DNA of 64,000 nucleotides. Source: Helicobacter magdeburgensis (lineage in GTDB: Bacteria; Campylobacterota; Campylobacteria; Campylobacterales; Helicobacteraceae). Positions 6,830 through 15,754 of the stretch are shown here, one piece after another. Numbering within the stretch: the first letter of the stretch is position 1; each line of letters starts with the position of its first letter. Position numbers and translations under genes: made by a program. The stretch covers positions 1 through 64,000 of the forward strand of contig NZ_JRPE02000010.1 in the NCBI RefSeq assembly GCF_000765825.2, written 5' to 3'. Below the pieces are notes generated by a model, which saw only the letters and a program-made list of their open reading frames with translations, made no database searches and had not been told where the DNA came from.

Positions 6830-8854
6830 TTATCCTTTTGGTTGGTTGGAATCTTTACTAGAATCTTTGTAGGCTCGGTTTTGTGGGGCGTATTTTAAAC
6901 TGCGTTTATTATCCTTACACACAATGTCATCAAATTTATCAAGGTATTCTAAATACGCGATAAGGTATTTTCGGCTTAAGTGTGTGTGGTTTCGTAACAG
7001 ATTTACATCAATGTAGCCATTTGTCTGTAAAATCTCACGCATTAAGCTCACAATTTTTTGCAGGGCGGTTGTGGTGATAAAAAGATTATGCGTGATACGC
7101 ACGACTTTTTGAGCGTGAGTTAGGGCTTTTAGGGCATTATCGCCTAGACTCCTATCAATCTCTAGCTCTTCATAGAGATTATAGGGTGCTAGGGGTGCGT
7201 AGCCCTGACTTGCTAAAGATTCTAAAATGCTTTGCTCTGCGTAAGTGTGGATATTTTGTATTTGACACCATTGAGAGAGATATAAACCATTTTGATTTTT
7301 TATCTGCCCTTCTTTTAAAAGCTCATCTAATGCCCTTTGACACAGGGCAAGGGACGCCCATTTGAGCTTATTATTTAAGCTTTGAGCGGATATAAGGGCG
7401 TTTTTATTGCGTGAGAAAATCTCTAAAATATGGGTTTTGAGTGTCTCTACTTGGGAGAGTGGATAGAGTGTTAGGGCTTTTTCATCAAGGAAAAGATTTA
7501 AAGTTTTAGCAATCTCTAGGCTTTGAGCGTGGCTTAGGCAAAATCGCTGTGTGGAGCTGACAAGCCCAAAGCCCTTTTTGTGAATCTGCGTTAAGAGATA
7601 AAAGCTTTGTTTGAAGTCTTTTTTTGCTAGGGATTCTAAAAGGATTAAACGAGTGTGTTTTTTGATAGGATCGGCAATGGGGTTTAAGATTATGCCACCA
7701 CAAAGCGTGTCATTATCATTGCGTAAGATAAAGCGTTGGGAGTAGATTCCAAAAATGGGGGTATCGGTTTTGAGTGTAGCAAGGGTAAGCGGGGCTTTAC
7801 CAAAGGCGTGTGAAACTATAACTTTTGAATCCATATTTGTTGAATTTGTGGCGTTTGAATCCACAAACTTTGAATCCGCAATTTTTGAATCTTTATGCGT
7901 GGTAAGCACACAAACTTTAGCCTTGAGTTTAAAGCTACCGATATGGAGTGTATAAGTGGCGTTGTGCCTAACTTCCCCAAAAATCCCCACATCAATGCTA
8001 TCAAACCCACGCAAAAAGCCCTTCTTTGAGATGAGATAGCCTCGTTTTAGCTCATTATGACTTATCGCGGATAGATTGAGTGCAACGCGTTGTGAGGGAT
8101 AGGCTTTGAGTGCTTTTTGCTTATGCACTTGAATGCTTTTTAGGCTCACTTCCTTGGCTTTGTTGTAAATATAGAGCTTTTCATCAATATGGCATTCCCC
8201 ACTTAGCACACTGCCTGTTACCACGCAACCCGCTCCTTGAATAGCAAAGCTCCTATCTATGTAATACAAAAAAACTCCATAGTCATCTTTTGGCGGTTTG
8301 GGGATAGATTCTAACCTTTGTTTTAAATTTTCAATCTCTTGTGTGCTAGGCGTGGGACATAAGCTCAAAGCAAAGATAGAATCTAAGCTCATATCAAGGG
8401 GCTTGAAAAAATCTTTGATTGTAGATTCTAAGTCTGCTAAGTCTTTTTGCTTATTTTCAAGCTTATCAATTTTAGTTATCACGCAAATACAGCTTTTTGC
8501 CCCTAGCAAGTTTGCGATATGTATATGCTCCTTGCTTTGAGGCATAATGCCTTCATTTGCCGCAACTACAAGCAAAAGCACATCAATGCCAAATACCCCA
8601 GCAATCATATTTTTTACTAACTTGCTATGTCCGGGGACATCAATGAAAGCGACATTGCGGGAGTTAAACTCAAGGTTTGAAAAGCTCAAATCCAGCGTAA
8701 TGCCCCTTTGCTTTTCCTGCTCTAAGCTATCGCCATCAAAGCCATTCAAAGCTTTTATAAGCGTGGTTTTGCCGTGGTCTATATGCCCAGCAAGTCCCAC
8801 TATAATATCGTTGTGAATGTCATTGTGATTTTGCTCTATGGGCTGCTTAGTCAT
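6830..8854 (-). CDS. selB: Selenocysteine-specific elongation factor SelB
   Basis: Translation GTPase that carries Sec-tRNA(Sec) to UGA codons marked by a SECIS hairpin. The GTPase motifs are clear: GHIDHGKTT (G1, about 23-31), RGITLDLSF (G2), DVPGH (G3, 72-76) and ITKID (G4). EF-Tu-like domains II-III follow, then C-terminal winged-helix repeats that bind the mRNA hairpin (for example SRKYLIAYLEYLDKFDDIV near the end). 674 residues is slightly long. Part of the excess is a Asp-Ser-Lys-rich insert at about 319-344 encoded by degenerate copies of TTTGAATCC. It overlaps selA by 8 bp and is coupled to the downstream desulfurase-like gene. Confidence 0.95.
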   Translation of the reverse strand: MTKQPIEQNHNDIHNDIIVGLAGHIDHGKTTLIKALNGFDGDSLEQEKQRGITLDLSFSNLEFNSRNVAFIDVPGHSKLVKNMIAGVFGIDVLLLVVAANEGIMPQSKEHIHIANLLGAKSCICVITKIDKLENKQKDLADLESTIKDFFKPLDMSLDSIFALSLCPTPSTQEIENLKQRLESIPKPPKDDYGVFLYYIDRSFAIQGAGCVVTGSVLSGECHIDEKLYIYNKAKEVSLKSIQVHKQKALKAYPSQRVALNLSAISHNELKRGYLISKKGFLRGFDSIDVGIFGEVRHNATYTLHIGSFKLKAKVCVLTTHKDSKIADSKFVDSNATNSTNMDSKVIVSHAFGKAPLTLATLKTDTPIFGIYSQRFILRNDNDTLCGGIILNPIADPIKKHTRLILLESLAKKDFKQSFYLLTQIHKKGFGLVSSTQRFCLSHAQSLEIAKTLNLFLDEKALTLYPLSQVETLKTHILEIFSRNKNALISAQSLNNKLKWASLALCQRALDELLKEGQIKNQNGLYLSQWCQIQNIHTYAEQSILESLASQGYAPLAPYNLYEELEIDRSLGDNALKALTHAQKVVRITHNLFITTTALQKIVSLMREILQTNGYIDVNLLRNHTHLSRKYLIAYLEYLDKFDDIVCKDNKRSLKYAPQNRAYKDSSKDSNQPKG
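7823..7900. repeat. Degenerate short tandem repeat inside selB
   Basis: The unit TTTGAATCC (with variants TTTGAATCT and GTTGAATTT) recurs about five times at 14-21 bp spacing, mostly in multiples of three. On the minus strand it encodes a run of Asp-Ser-Lys and Asn-Ser steps (residues about 319-344) in the domain II/III region, where SelB proteins normally have a short loop. Confidence 0.6.
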
Positions 8855-10262
8855 TGCTTTGCCCCAAAACAGATTCTAAAATCATCACAATCTTTTCTTC
8901 ATCGTGTGGCAGTAAAGTCCGCATATCTAGCAGGATTTTATCTTTTTGTATGCAGGTGATAAGCCCTTGCAAACGCAATTTTTCTTCAAACGCTTTGGCA
9001 TTTAGAATCTTGCTTTGCAAACTCACTCCCCAAGATTCAAACTCAATATGCGGCACACTCCCGCCCCCTGCAAGTGAAGAAAGCATTAAGACTTCCACTT
9101 GCACTTGTTGGCTAATGCGAGATTGTGTAATCAGGCTTTGTAAAACTTTTGCCCTAGATTCTAGCTTTTCTAGCGGGATTAAAAGCATATTAAGGGTTGG
9201 GATTTTGTGATGGGCTTTGTCTTTGTAGGCTTGGAGCGTGGCAATAAGGGCAAGAATGCTAAACTTATCCACCCTTAAGGCGCGTAAAAGCTGATTAGCT
9301 TTGAGCTGTTCTATAAGCTCCTTTTTGCCAAGGATAATGCCAAGCTGGGGACCGCCAAAGAGCTTATCGCCACTGAAGCTAAGCAGTGATGGTTTGTATT
9401 TACAAATTTCACTCACACTTGGCTCATCTTGTAGGCTTAAGATTCCACAATGTCCGCTGCCTAAGTCAAAATAATCAATAAGATTATGCTTTTTAGCTAA
9501 AGTGATAAGCTCTTTTATATGGCAGTCTTTGGTAAAGCCAACTTGCTTAAAATTACTTTGGTGGGCTTTCATAATCATCGCTGTTTTTTCATTTATGGCG
9601 TTTTCATAATCGCGTAAATGCGTCTTATTTGTCGCGCCCACTTCGCGTAAAATACTTGAAGCACTTTTCATCACTTCTGGGATTCTAAAGCTCCCACCTA
9701 TCTCTACAAGCTCCCCACGCGAGATGATGACTTCTTTATCCTTAGCAAAGGTATTTAGGATTAAAAGCACGCTTGCGGCGTTGTTATTCACTAGCAGGGC
9801 GGATTCTACGCCAAACATTTGAGCTAGAATCTGTGTAGCGTGGATATATCGCTCCCCCCTTTTACCCTTGTGCAAATCGTATTCTAGCGTGTTGTAGGCG
9901 GTGAGTAGTGGGGTGATTTGCTCCATAATCTCTTGTGAAAAGACACTGCGTCCAAGGTTTGTGTGAATCACCACTCCTGTGGCGTTTATCACACTTTGCA
10001 TTGTGGGGGCTTGAGCTTGCAGGGCTTTAGCTTTTATCGTTTTAGCGTGTGTGTTTAAATCTGTATTTGGGCTTTTTCCTTGCGAGATAGAATCTCGCAA
10101 AGTTTGTAAATACTCATAGATTAGGGGCAGAATAAAGGCTTTATCAAAGTCTTGTAAATCAGCGTGGGCTAGAAGCGTATCAACTTTAGGGATAGAACGC
10201 AATAGGGCTTTTTGCGTGGGTTGTAATGTGTCTTGTCGTGTGTCTTTTGATATGTGTTGCAA
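8847..10262 (-). CDS. selA: L-seryl-tRNA(Sec) selenium transferase SelA
   Basis: PLP enzyme that converts Ser-tRNA(Sec) to Sec-tRNA(Sec) with selenophosphate. Diagnostic are the N-terminal LLRSIPKVDTLL, the NATGVVIHTNLGRS block, NNNAASVLLIL and the PLP-lysine segment LSFSGDKLFGGPQLG. Start choice: a TTG at 10,262 has a well-placed AAAGGA 6 nt upstream. The frame stays open to another TTG at 10,301 that has no ribosome binding site and would add 13 residues. No ATG is available. 471 residues is normal. It heads the minus-strand block selA-selB-desulfurase-like-moeA-usp. selD is not in the window. Confidence 0.93.
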   Translation of the reverse strand: MQHISKDTRQDTLQPTQKALLRSIPKVDTLLAHADLQDFDKAFILPLIYEYLQTLRDSISQGKSPNTDLNTHAKTIKAKALQAQAPTMQSVINATGVVIHTNLGRSVFSQEIMEQITPLLTAYNTLEYDLHKGKRGERYIHATQILAQMFGVESALLVNNNAASVLLILNTFAKDKEVIISRGELVEIGGSFRIPEVMKSASSILREVGATNKTHLRDYENAINEKTAMIMKAHQSNFKQVGFTKDCHIKELITLAKKHNLIDYFDLGSGHCGILSLQDEPSVSEICKYKPSLLSFSGDKLFGGPQLGIILGKKELIEQLKANQLLRALRVDKFSILALIATLQAYKDKAHHKIPTLNMLLIPLEKLESRAKVLQSLITQSRISQQVQVEVLMLSSLAGGGSVPHIEFESWGVSLQSKILNAKAFEEKLRLQGLITCIQKDKILLDMRTLLPHDEEKIVMILESVLGQSND

Positions 10263-10366
10263 TGAAAATCCTTTGAACCTGTTTGTGCTTTGTGCAAACA
10301 ATGTAAGTAGGATTTTATCTCAAATACTTAACATTTCAAATAATTTCATTGTGTGAAAGGGCAAAA

Positions 10367-10873
10367 ATGGCGGTGATTTATCTTGCTGGTGGTTGCTTTT
10401 GGGGAATGCAGGGCTATTTTGATAGGCTTAAAGGTGTGCTAGATTCTAGCGTGGGCTATGCAAATTCCAAGATCGCTAATCCAAGCTATGATCTTGTATG
10501 CAGTGGGGCAAGTGGGGCGGTAGAGACTTTGAAGCTAGAGTATGATGAATCTGCTCTGCCCCTGCGTGAGATTATAGAGCGGTTTTTATCCATTATTGAT
10601 CCTTGTGCGTTAAATTATCAAGGTAATGACAGAGGCACACAGTATCGCAACGGCGTGTATTATGTGGATTCTAAGAGTGGGTGTGTGATAAGAGAGTGTC
10701 TCAAAAAATGGGAGCAAATTCAGAATCGCAAGGCGGTTACAGAGATTCTGCCTTTAGCTAACTTCTATGAAGCAGAAAGCTATCATCAAAAATATTTAGA
10801 GAAAAATCCAAATGGCTATTGCCATATTGATATAGAATCCGCCCTGCAACACTTTCAAGGTTTTCTTTCGTAG
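10367..10873 (+). CDS. msrA: Peptide methionine sulfoxide reductase MsrA
   Basis: Reduces methionine-S-sulfoxide in proteins and free Met. The catalytic [11 protein letters not shown] (Cys nucleophile at residue 9), the GYANS block, and [18 protein letters not shown] are textbook MsrA. It is a stand-alone A domain of 169 residues with no fused MsrB. Start: ATG at 10,367 with GAAAGGG 5 nt upstream; an in-frame TTG 18 bp earlier has no such site. It is divergent from selA and is followed at its stop codon by the palindrome AGAATCTAGATTCT and a repeat-rich spacer. Confidence 0.94.
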   Translation: MAVIYLAGGCFWGMQGYFDRLKGVLDSSVGYANSKIANPSYDLVCSGASGAVETLKLEYDESALPLREIIERFLSIIDPCALNYQGNDRGTQYRNGVYYVDSKSGCVIRECLKKWEQIQNRKAVTEILPLANFYEAESYHQKYLEKNPNGYCHIDIESALQHFQGFLS

Positions 10874-11050
10874 AATCTAGATTCTGCGTTGTCTCTTGTG
10901 CGCTTTTGCGGGAGTCTGCAGTGTCGGCTCGGTCATTTTGCAAGTATGGATTTGTTGCTTCGCAACTGTATGCGTTTGAGCCACTCCCTTCGCCTCCACT
11001 TTGACAACCCGCAAAATCATCGCAAGATACTTCCGCAGTCGGCGTTGTGG
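10874..11050. repeat. Non-coding spacer with dispersed-repeat sequence
   Basis: Gene-free stretch between msrA and the convergent TonB-dependent receptor. It starts within a perfect 14 bp palindrome AGAATCTAGATTCT (10,872-10,885). It contains AAAATCATCGCAA at 11,013-11,025, followed 7 nt later by TCCGCA, the same word pair at the same spacing as in the glycosyltransferase insert (741-764). It also holds a local inverted repeat TTGTTGCTTCGCAA. The composition is richer in G+C than ordinary spacers here. It looks like decayed repeat family DNA. Confidence 0.5.
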
Positions 11051-11053
11051 AAT

Positions 11054-11079
11054 TTTAGTAGAATCTAGTTTCTACTAAA
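11054..11079. terminator. Hairpin between convergent msrA and the TonB receptor gene
   Basis: Perfect 10 bp stem TTTAGTAGAA / TTCTACTAAA with a 6 nt loop, 3 bp beyond the receptor stop codon. It is flanked by AATTTT on the left, so it reads as a Rho-independent terminator for the minus-strand gene and may work in both directions. Confidence 0.6.
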
Positions 11080-11082
11080 GCC

Positions 11083-13299
11083 TTAAAATGTATATCGCCC
11101 TTCAATAAATGCACTCCGCCCCTGCCCGATAAGGAAAGCATATCCTGCAATTTGATCGCTAGAGTCGTGGTTATAGTAGCTATAATAGAAAGTATCAAAG
11201 ACATTTCTCACCCCAGCACTCAAAGAGAGATTGCTAAACCTCGCATTTAGCCCGATGTCTGTAAGACTATAAGGCTTTATCTTTTCTTGCGTAATGTCAT
11301 AGCTTGTGCCAAAAAATGTATTATTTGTCCAAATGCTAAAGATTCTATTAAGAGCGATATTTGCACCGATTGTGGCTTTGTAGTTACTCACATATGGTAT
11401 TTTGAGATTGCTGACATTTGAGCCATTGTTTTGTAAGATTTTCGCATCTACATAGCTAAAGCTTTCACTTAAAGCTAACGCTCCGCCAAAAAGATACTGC
11501 TCGGAGAATAGCTCTAAGCCTACACGCTGTGTTTTGTCATAGTTACCATAAGTTACACCGCTGACAGAGTGGGCGTTACCCTGCGTGTAAAATTCATTAT
11601 TTGTCAATGTGTAGAACGCACTTGCACTCAGCATTACAGAATCTCCCAAAAAGTCTTTTATGCCTAGCTCAAAGGTATCATAGGTTTCTTTTTTGAGATT
11701 TGTGGCGGTGTAGGAAGCCCTGTTTCCGCTGCCATTGCGTCTAAGCATAGAATTTGGGCTAGGGGAGAAGTAGCCCCGCTCATATTTGGCATAAAGATTT
11801 CCAGAATCTGAATAGCGATAGCTTGGCGTTAGCTCTAGGGCGTAGTTATGAAGTGAGTCTGTGAGTGAGCCTAGGGTTGTGTATTTTGATGGCATACTAC
11901 TATTAGTCATTGTGATTGTCATATCATTAAAATAGCTCACATCTATATCATAATATGCGTATTCATATCTCGCCCCGCCTGTGAGCGAGAAGCTTTTGCT
12001 AAAGTCGTATTTTTCTAAGGTATAAAGGGCATTGCTCCATTTTGTGCCAACAAATGGCACAAGGATTCTATGCTTGTAGCCTGTAACTGTCTGCCCACCC
12101 GGATTCATTGACACATTTCCGCTCCAATCAATCATTTGATCCATCGTGCGTTTGCCACGATTCCAAATAGATTCTGCTCCTAGGATAAAAAGCCCATTTG
12201 TGTGTTTGAGATCGTATTTTGCGGTGATTCCAGCTTTTTGATCATCAAAGAGAGAGCCACTTTGATCTGCTGAAGCATTGTTAAGCACCATATTCATATA
12301 GCTAAATGAACTTAGCCTTGTAAGAGAATCTACATAGTTGATACGATTGAGATGATAGAAAGCTTTTACATCAAGCTTTGAGTTTTCGCTTAGCTCACCC
12401 TTGTAGCCAAGACTCACATCAAGGCGTTGCTGTGTGTTATGCAAACTGCCATTGCCGGGCGTTTTCCTATCATCTTTGCTTGGGTTTTTAATATCCATAA
12501 AGGAATTATTCGGGCTTGTGCGGATAATGCCATTAAAATAATCCACATCAAAGCTTAAGCTATGCCCCCCCCCCTGTGAAATATCATATATGAGTCCCAT
12601 ATTTGCTTGTGCGCCACTTGTTTTATCTCCACTTCTAGGTCCGCCACGATTAATATATGCCGCACCGAGTGAAATATAAGTCCTATCTCCAAGTTTTGTG
12701 CCAAACTTCGCATCGGCATTGTAGCTATGTCCAGTTGAAGCTATTGTGTTGCCATAGCTTAACCCCGCTGTGAAAAATGGCTCTTCATACCGCCTTTGCG
12801 TGATGATATTGACTACTCCGCCGCGTGTGCCATTCCCATACATCACTGCCCCGCCACCGGGCAGAATCTCAATAGATTCTATACTTGAGGGGGATAGGGT
12901 ATTAAGCGGAGTAACGCCGTGGCTAGAATCTAGCATATTGGAGTAGATTCCATTTATCAGCACCTGCACGGAGGTGTTAGCACGATTGCCCTGTCCGCGT
13001 AAGTCAAGGTTACTTCCTAAGCCCACATTACTTAGCCCCACAAAAGGCGTGTAGCGGAAAATATCTTCAGTTGAGCGATAGCCTTTGTCTGCGATACTCT
13101 CTTTATCTATCTCATACACATTGCGGTTTAGCTCATCAAGCTTGGAATTCATCATCGTGGCTTTGACTATGGAAGTATCAAGCTTAACTTTTTTTTGAGC
13201 TTCTTTTTGGGCTTCATTTTGAGAATTAAAATCATCACTAAAAGCATATTGTGTAATGCTACTCAATGCGGCAAAAAACAAGAGATACTTTTTCATCAT
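11083..13299 (-). CDS. TonB-dependent outer-membrane receptor (siderophore/iron type) with an intragenic G10 tract
   Basis: 738-residue receptor: signal peptide (MMKKYLLFFAALSSITQYAFS), plug domain (about 60-170, with DIFRYTPFVGLSN, LRGQGNR, VLINGI, SIESIEILPGGGAVMYGNGTRGGVVNIIT), then a 22-strand-type barrel ending in YTF. The plug motifs match FecA/FepA-like iron-complex receptors. The substrate cannot be named. On the coding strand residues 241-245 (QGGGH) are encoded by a run of ten G at 12,565-12,574, in frame in this read. Slipped-strand mispairing there would truncate the protein. An AT-rich Fur-box-like site lies upstream. A tonB-like gene is at 55.5 kb. Confidence 0.92.
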   Translation of the reverse strand: MMKKYLLFFAALSSITQYAFSDDFNSQNEAQKEAQKKVKLDTSIVKATMMNSKLDELNRNVYEIDKESIADKGYRSTEDIFRYTPFVGLSNVGLGSNLDLRGQGNRANTSVQVLINGIYSNMLDSSHGVTPLNTLSPSSIESIEILPGGGAVMYGNGTRGGVVNIITQRRYEEPFFTAGLSYGNTIASTGHSYNADAKFGTKLGDRTYISLGAAYINRGGPRSGDKTSGAQANMGLIYDISQGGGHSLSFDVDYFNGIIRTSPNNSFMDIKNPSKDDRKTPGNGSLHNTQQRLDVSLGYKGELSENSKLDVKAFYHLNRINYVDSLTRLSSFSYMNMVLNNASADQSGSLFDDQKAGITAKYDLKHTNGLFILGAESIWNRGKRTMDQMIDWSGNVSMNPGGQTVTGYKHRILVPFVGTKWSNALYTLEKYDFSKSFSLTGGARYEYAYYDIDVSYFNDMTITMTNSSMPSKYTTLGSLTDSLHNYALELTPSYRYSDSGNLYAKYERGYFSPSPNSMLRRNGSGNRASYTATNLKKETYDTFELGIKDFLGDSVMLSASAFYTLTNNEFYTQGNAHSVSGVTYGNYDKTQRVGLELFSEQYLFGGALALSESFSYVDAKILQNNGSNVSNLKIPYVSNYKATIGANIALNRIFSIWTNNTFFGTSYDITQEKIKPYSLTDIGLNARFSNLSLSAGVRNVFDTFYYSYYNHDSSDQIAGYAFLIGQGRSAFIEGRYTF
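12565..12574 (-). repeat. Homopolymeric G10 tract (C10 on the plus strand) in a coding region
   Basis: Ten consecutive C on the plus strand, the longest G/C homopolymer I found in the window. It lies about one third into the receptor gene, the usual form of contingency loci in Helicobacter and Campylobacter. With ten residues the gene is in frame (ON). Confidence 0.85.
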
Positions 13300-13687
13300 A
13301 TTTCCTTTATAGTGTGGTATATAAACCTTTTTGTAGATTTATGGAGTGGAAGTATAAGATTCTAAATTTAAAGTTAAATAAAAAATATGAGAATTATTTT
13401 TATTTTATAAACAAAATAAATAAAAGAGTAAGGCAAGAGAAGTGTGGGTAAAAATGAAACAAATCCGCAGAATCTACTTTACAAACTCCCTTAGAAACCA
13501 CCTTAACCCCCCCCACCCCTTAGAATCTACTTTAGAATCCGCCTTCTGCCTTAGAAGTCCCCTTAAAATTCTGGCTTGAGTTGTTTTTATTGCGATAGAT
13601 AAGCGTAAAACACGCTAGATTCTAGCTTTAAAATACGCTGCTTGTGGCAGGTTGCTTTGTGTCATTGAATCTACAATGCTTTTGCTA
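13300..13687. other. 388 bp gene-free spacer upstream of the TonB receptor
   Basis: No gene was recognised. The part next to the receptor is very AT-rich and carries its promoter region and the Fur-like site. The middle (about 13,460-13,570) holds imperfect copies of AGAATCTACTTT and CCCTTAGAA and a C8 run at 13,507-13,514, and looks like decayed repeat DNA. A 61-codon frame across part of it has no family features. Confidence 0.5.
13388..13406 (-). promoter_or_regulatory. Fur-box-like AT-rich site upstream of the TonB receptor
   Basis: The stretch TGAGAATTATTTTTATTTT, about 90 bp before the receptor start, resembles the GATAAT-type repeats of Fur operators (GAGAAT, TATTTTTATT). It is based on composition and context only, and an AT-rich spacer can give this by chance. 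Confidence 0.3.
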
Positions 13688-14554
13688 TCAAAATATGTCA
13701 CCACAGCTTTGCACACCTTTGTTAGCATTGCTTAAAATGCCTACAAAATAAGTGTGAAGCAAAGTCCTATACTCCCACTTTACACCAAAACGCATTGTCT
13801 TAATATCCTGCATACTTGTTATATTTGGCGAATGTGATGAGACATAAAGCGTATAAGAAATGTGAGAACTTCCAAATGAAAGCCTTTGTAACACGCTAGA
13901 TTCTGCTTCTTGCTCACTTTCACCGCCTGTAAATTCCCAGCTGTATAATGTTGGATTGCCCTTAGGTGGGTATGTTGGCTTATTTGGGTCAAGATAGCTT
14001 AAAAACTCCTTCTCCGTTATTGTTTTTGGGCTAAACTGAAATTGTCCTAAGTAAAGGGCTTCTTTTTCATTTTCATCTAACCTATTAAACTGCGTGGAGT
14101 AAAAGAGATGTTTCAACTTAAAAATTTGGCTGTATTTTTGCGGAGAATCTTGCAAGGGGAAATCCAATTGTCCCTCAGCAATTTGGCAAAGCTCCTTATA
14201 CCGCTCATAGCCACTATGCCACTGCACCCTTAGCATAGAATCTAGGCTAAAAAGCATAATCGCCAAAGCACATTCTAGCACCAAACAATAGGCGATTGTT
14301 TCACTCTTAGCCCATAGCTTTGTGCCAAAGATTCTAATATGCAGGGGCATTTGGCTTCTTTGTGCTAAATGAGTAGAATCTAAACACTTTTGCCCAGCCT
14401 TGAAATAATGCCTATTAAGTTTAGAAATAAGAAAATAGAGTATCAAAAGCACAAGTAAGGGCAAAATCACATAGAGTAAAGCAACGCCTCCAAGGATAAC
14501 AAGCAATATCATCTCCGCAATTACTCCAAAGCCCACACAAAGCCTATTTGCCAA
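13688..14554 (-). CDS. Membrane protein of unknown function
   Basis: 288 residues, not recognised. Hydrophobic segments at about 12-43 (long enough for one or two crossings) and 86-108 anchor it in the inner membrane. Residues 110-288 are a soluble, Gln/Ser/Tyr-rich domain, probably periplasmic or cytoplasmic, with no motif I can name. The start overlaps the end of the upstream amidohydrolase gene by 11 bp, so the two are likely translated together. The base and codon pattern is like its neighbours, so nothing suggests recent transfer. No confident homologue could be assigned by eye. Confidence 0.6.
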   Translation of the reverse strand: MANRLCVGFGVIAEMILLVILGGVALLYVILPLLVLLILYFLISKLNRHYFKAGQKCLDSTHLAQRSQMPLHIRIFGTKLWAKSETIAYCLVLECALAIMLFSLDSMLRVQWHSGYERYKELCQIAEGQLDFPLQDSPQKYSQIFKLKHLFYSTQFNRLDENEKEALYLGQFQFSPKTITEKEFLSYLDPNKPTYPPKGNPTLYSWEFTGGESEQEAESSVLQRLSFGSSHISYTLYVSSHSPNITSMQDIKTMRFGVKWEYRTLLHTYFVGILSNANKGVQSCGDIF

Positions 14555-15731
14555 AGCTCAAAATGAGATTTATCCATATTTGTGCGCCCACAAGAATGGC
14601 TTTATCCTCCACATAGTAGGGATTTGAATGCAGATAGTTACAAATGCCCTTTTTTGCATTCCCACTGCCTAGAAAATACATCGCCCCCTTTTTATCCCTG
14701 CACGCTTCTATCATATAGCTAAAGTCCTCACTTGCACTCATCGGCTCACAGGATTGAAAAAGCATATTATGATTTTTTAGCACCTTTTGTGCAGATTCTA
14801 CAAGGCGTTGCACACACGCAGCGTGATTAAAAATCGCCGGATACCCATCATAGCTAAACCGCGTCTTAAAGCCCCGCAATGCACTTTGCTCCTCTATGTC
14901 TTTAAACGCATTTTTTAAAATCTCGTTAGTCTCCTTATCCATAGCACGAATTGTGCCTTTAAGCAAGGCAGATTCTGCAATGCCATTGGGGATAGACCCG
15001 CCTTGAAACATACCGCAAGAAAACACCGCTGGTGAAAATGGATCTGTCTTTTTAGCGATGATATGCTCCATATCCATTAGGATTCTAGCCCCTTCATAAA
15101 TCGCATCTAAGCCCTTGTGTGGTGTGGAGCTATGGGCGGCTCTGCCTTGAATGCTAAGATTCCAAATCGTGCCAAAAGAACTCATAATACCATTATTGAT
15201 TTTCACACTGCCATATTCTAGCGAGGCGTCATTATGCAGGGCATACACTTCATCTACACCCTCCATACAGCCAAGTTCCACCATTTTATTAGCCCCTGGG
15301 ATATGGGCTTTTTCCTCTGCCATTTGAAAGATAAAGCGGACATTGCAGGAGAGCTTTTCTTTATGTTGAATAATAAAACACGCACTCAAAAGGGCGATTG
15401 CCATATGTAAATCGTGTCCGCAGTTATGTGCCAAGCCCTTGTGTGTGGAAGTATGCTCGTTGTTGGTTAAGTCATTCATCTCTAGGGCGTCCATATCCGC
15501 ACGGATAGCAATGCGTGGGAGATTACAATCTTTATCCAAATCCGCTAAAAAGCCCGTGTAGCCTTCAAATGTGGTGATTTTAAACCCCGCCTTTTTTAGC
15601 ACATCTTGACAAAACGCACTTGTTTTGTATTCTGCCCCGGAGACTTCAGGGATTTTATGCAGACTATGGCGGAAATGCTCTCCTAGCTCTTTCATAGCTA
15701 AAAGTTTAGAATCTATCACAAAATCTTGCAT
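14544..15731 (-). CDS. M20 family amidohydrolase (hippurate hydrolase / N-acyl amino acid deacylase type)
   Basis: Metallo-amidohydrolase that removes an acyl group from an amino acid or similar amide. Family blocks in order: RHSLHKIPEVSGAEYKTS, RADMDALEM (Asp), AHNCGHDLHMAIAL (metal-ligand Cys and His), FQMAEEKAHIPGA (catalytic Glu pair), YALHND (His), and the C-terminal SEDFSYM. The order and 395-residue length match the HipO/AmhX/IAA-amino-acid hydrolase subfamily. The substrate may be hippurate, N-acetyl amino acids or N-acetyl-diaminopimelate; sequence alone does not say. It lies 24 bp downstream of dxr on the same strand. Confidence 0.88.
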   Translation of the reverse strand: MQDFVIDSKLLAMKELGEHFRHSLHKIPEVSGAEYKTSAFCQDVLKKAGFKITTFEGYTGFLADLDKDCNLPRIAIRADMDALEMNDLTNNEHTSTHKGLAHNCGHDLHMAIALLSACFIIQHKEKLSCNVRFIFQMAEEKAHIPGANKMVELGCMEGVDEVYALHNDASLEYGSVKINNGIMSSFGTIWNLSIQGRAAHSSTPHKGLDAIYEGARILMDMEHIIAKKTDPFSPAVFSCGMFQGGSIPNGIAESALLKGTIRAMDKETNEILKNAFKDIEEQSALRGFKTRFSYDGYPAIFNHAACVQRLVESAQKVLKNHNMLFQSCEPMSASEDFSYMIEACRDKKGAMYFLGSGNAKKGICNYLHSNPYYVEDKAILVGAQIWINLILSFGK

Positions 15732-15754
15732 AATACTCCTTTATTGTGGTATTG

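Noticed and set aside
4010-10301. Selenoprotein with in-frame UGA near selAB
   Set aside because: No gene in the block continues with family motifs past a TGA stop. The selenoprotein is probably elsewhere.
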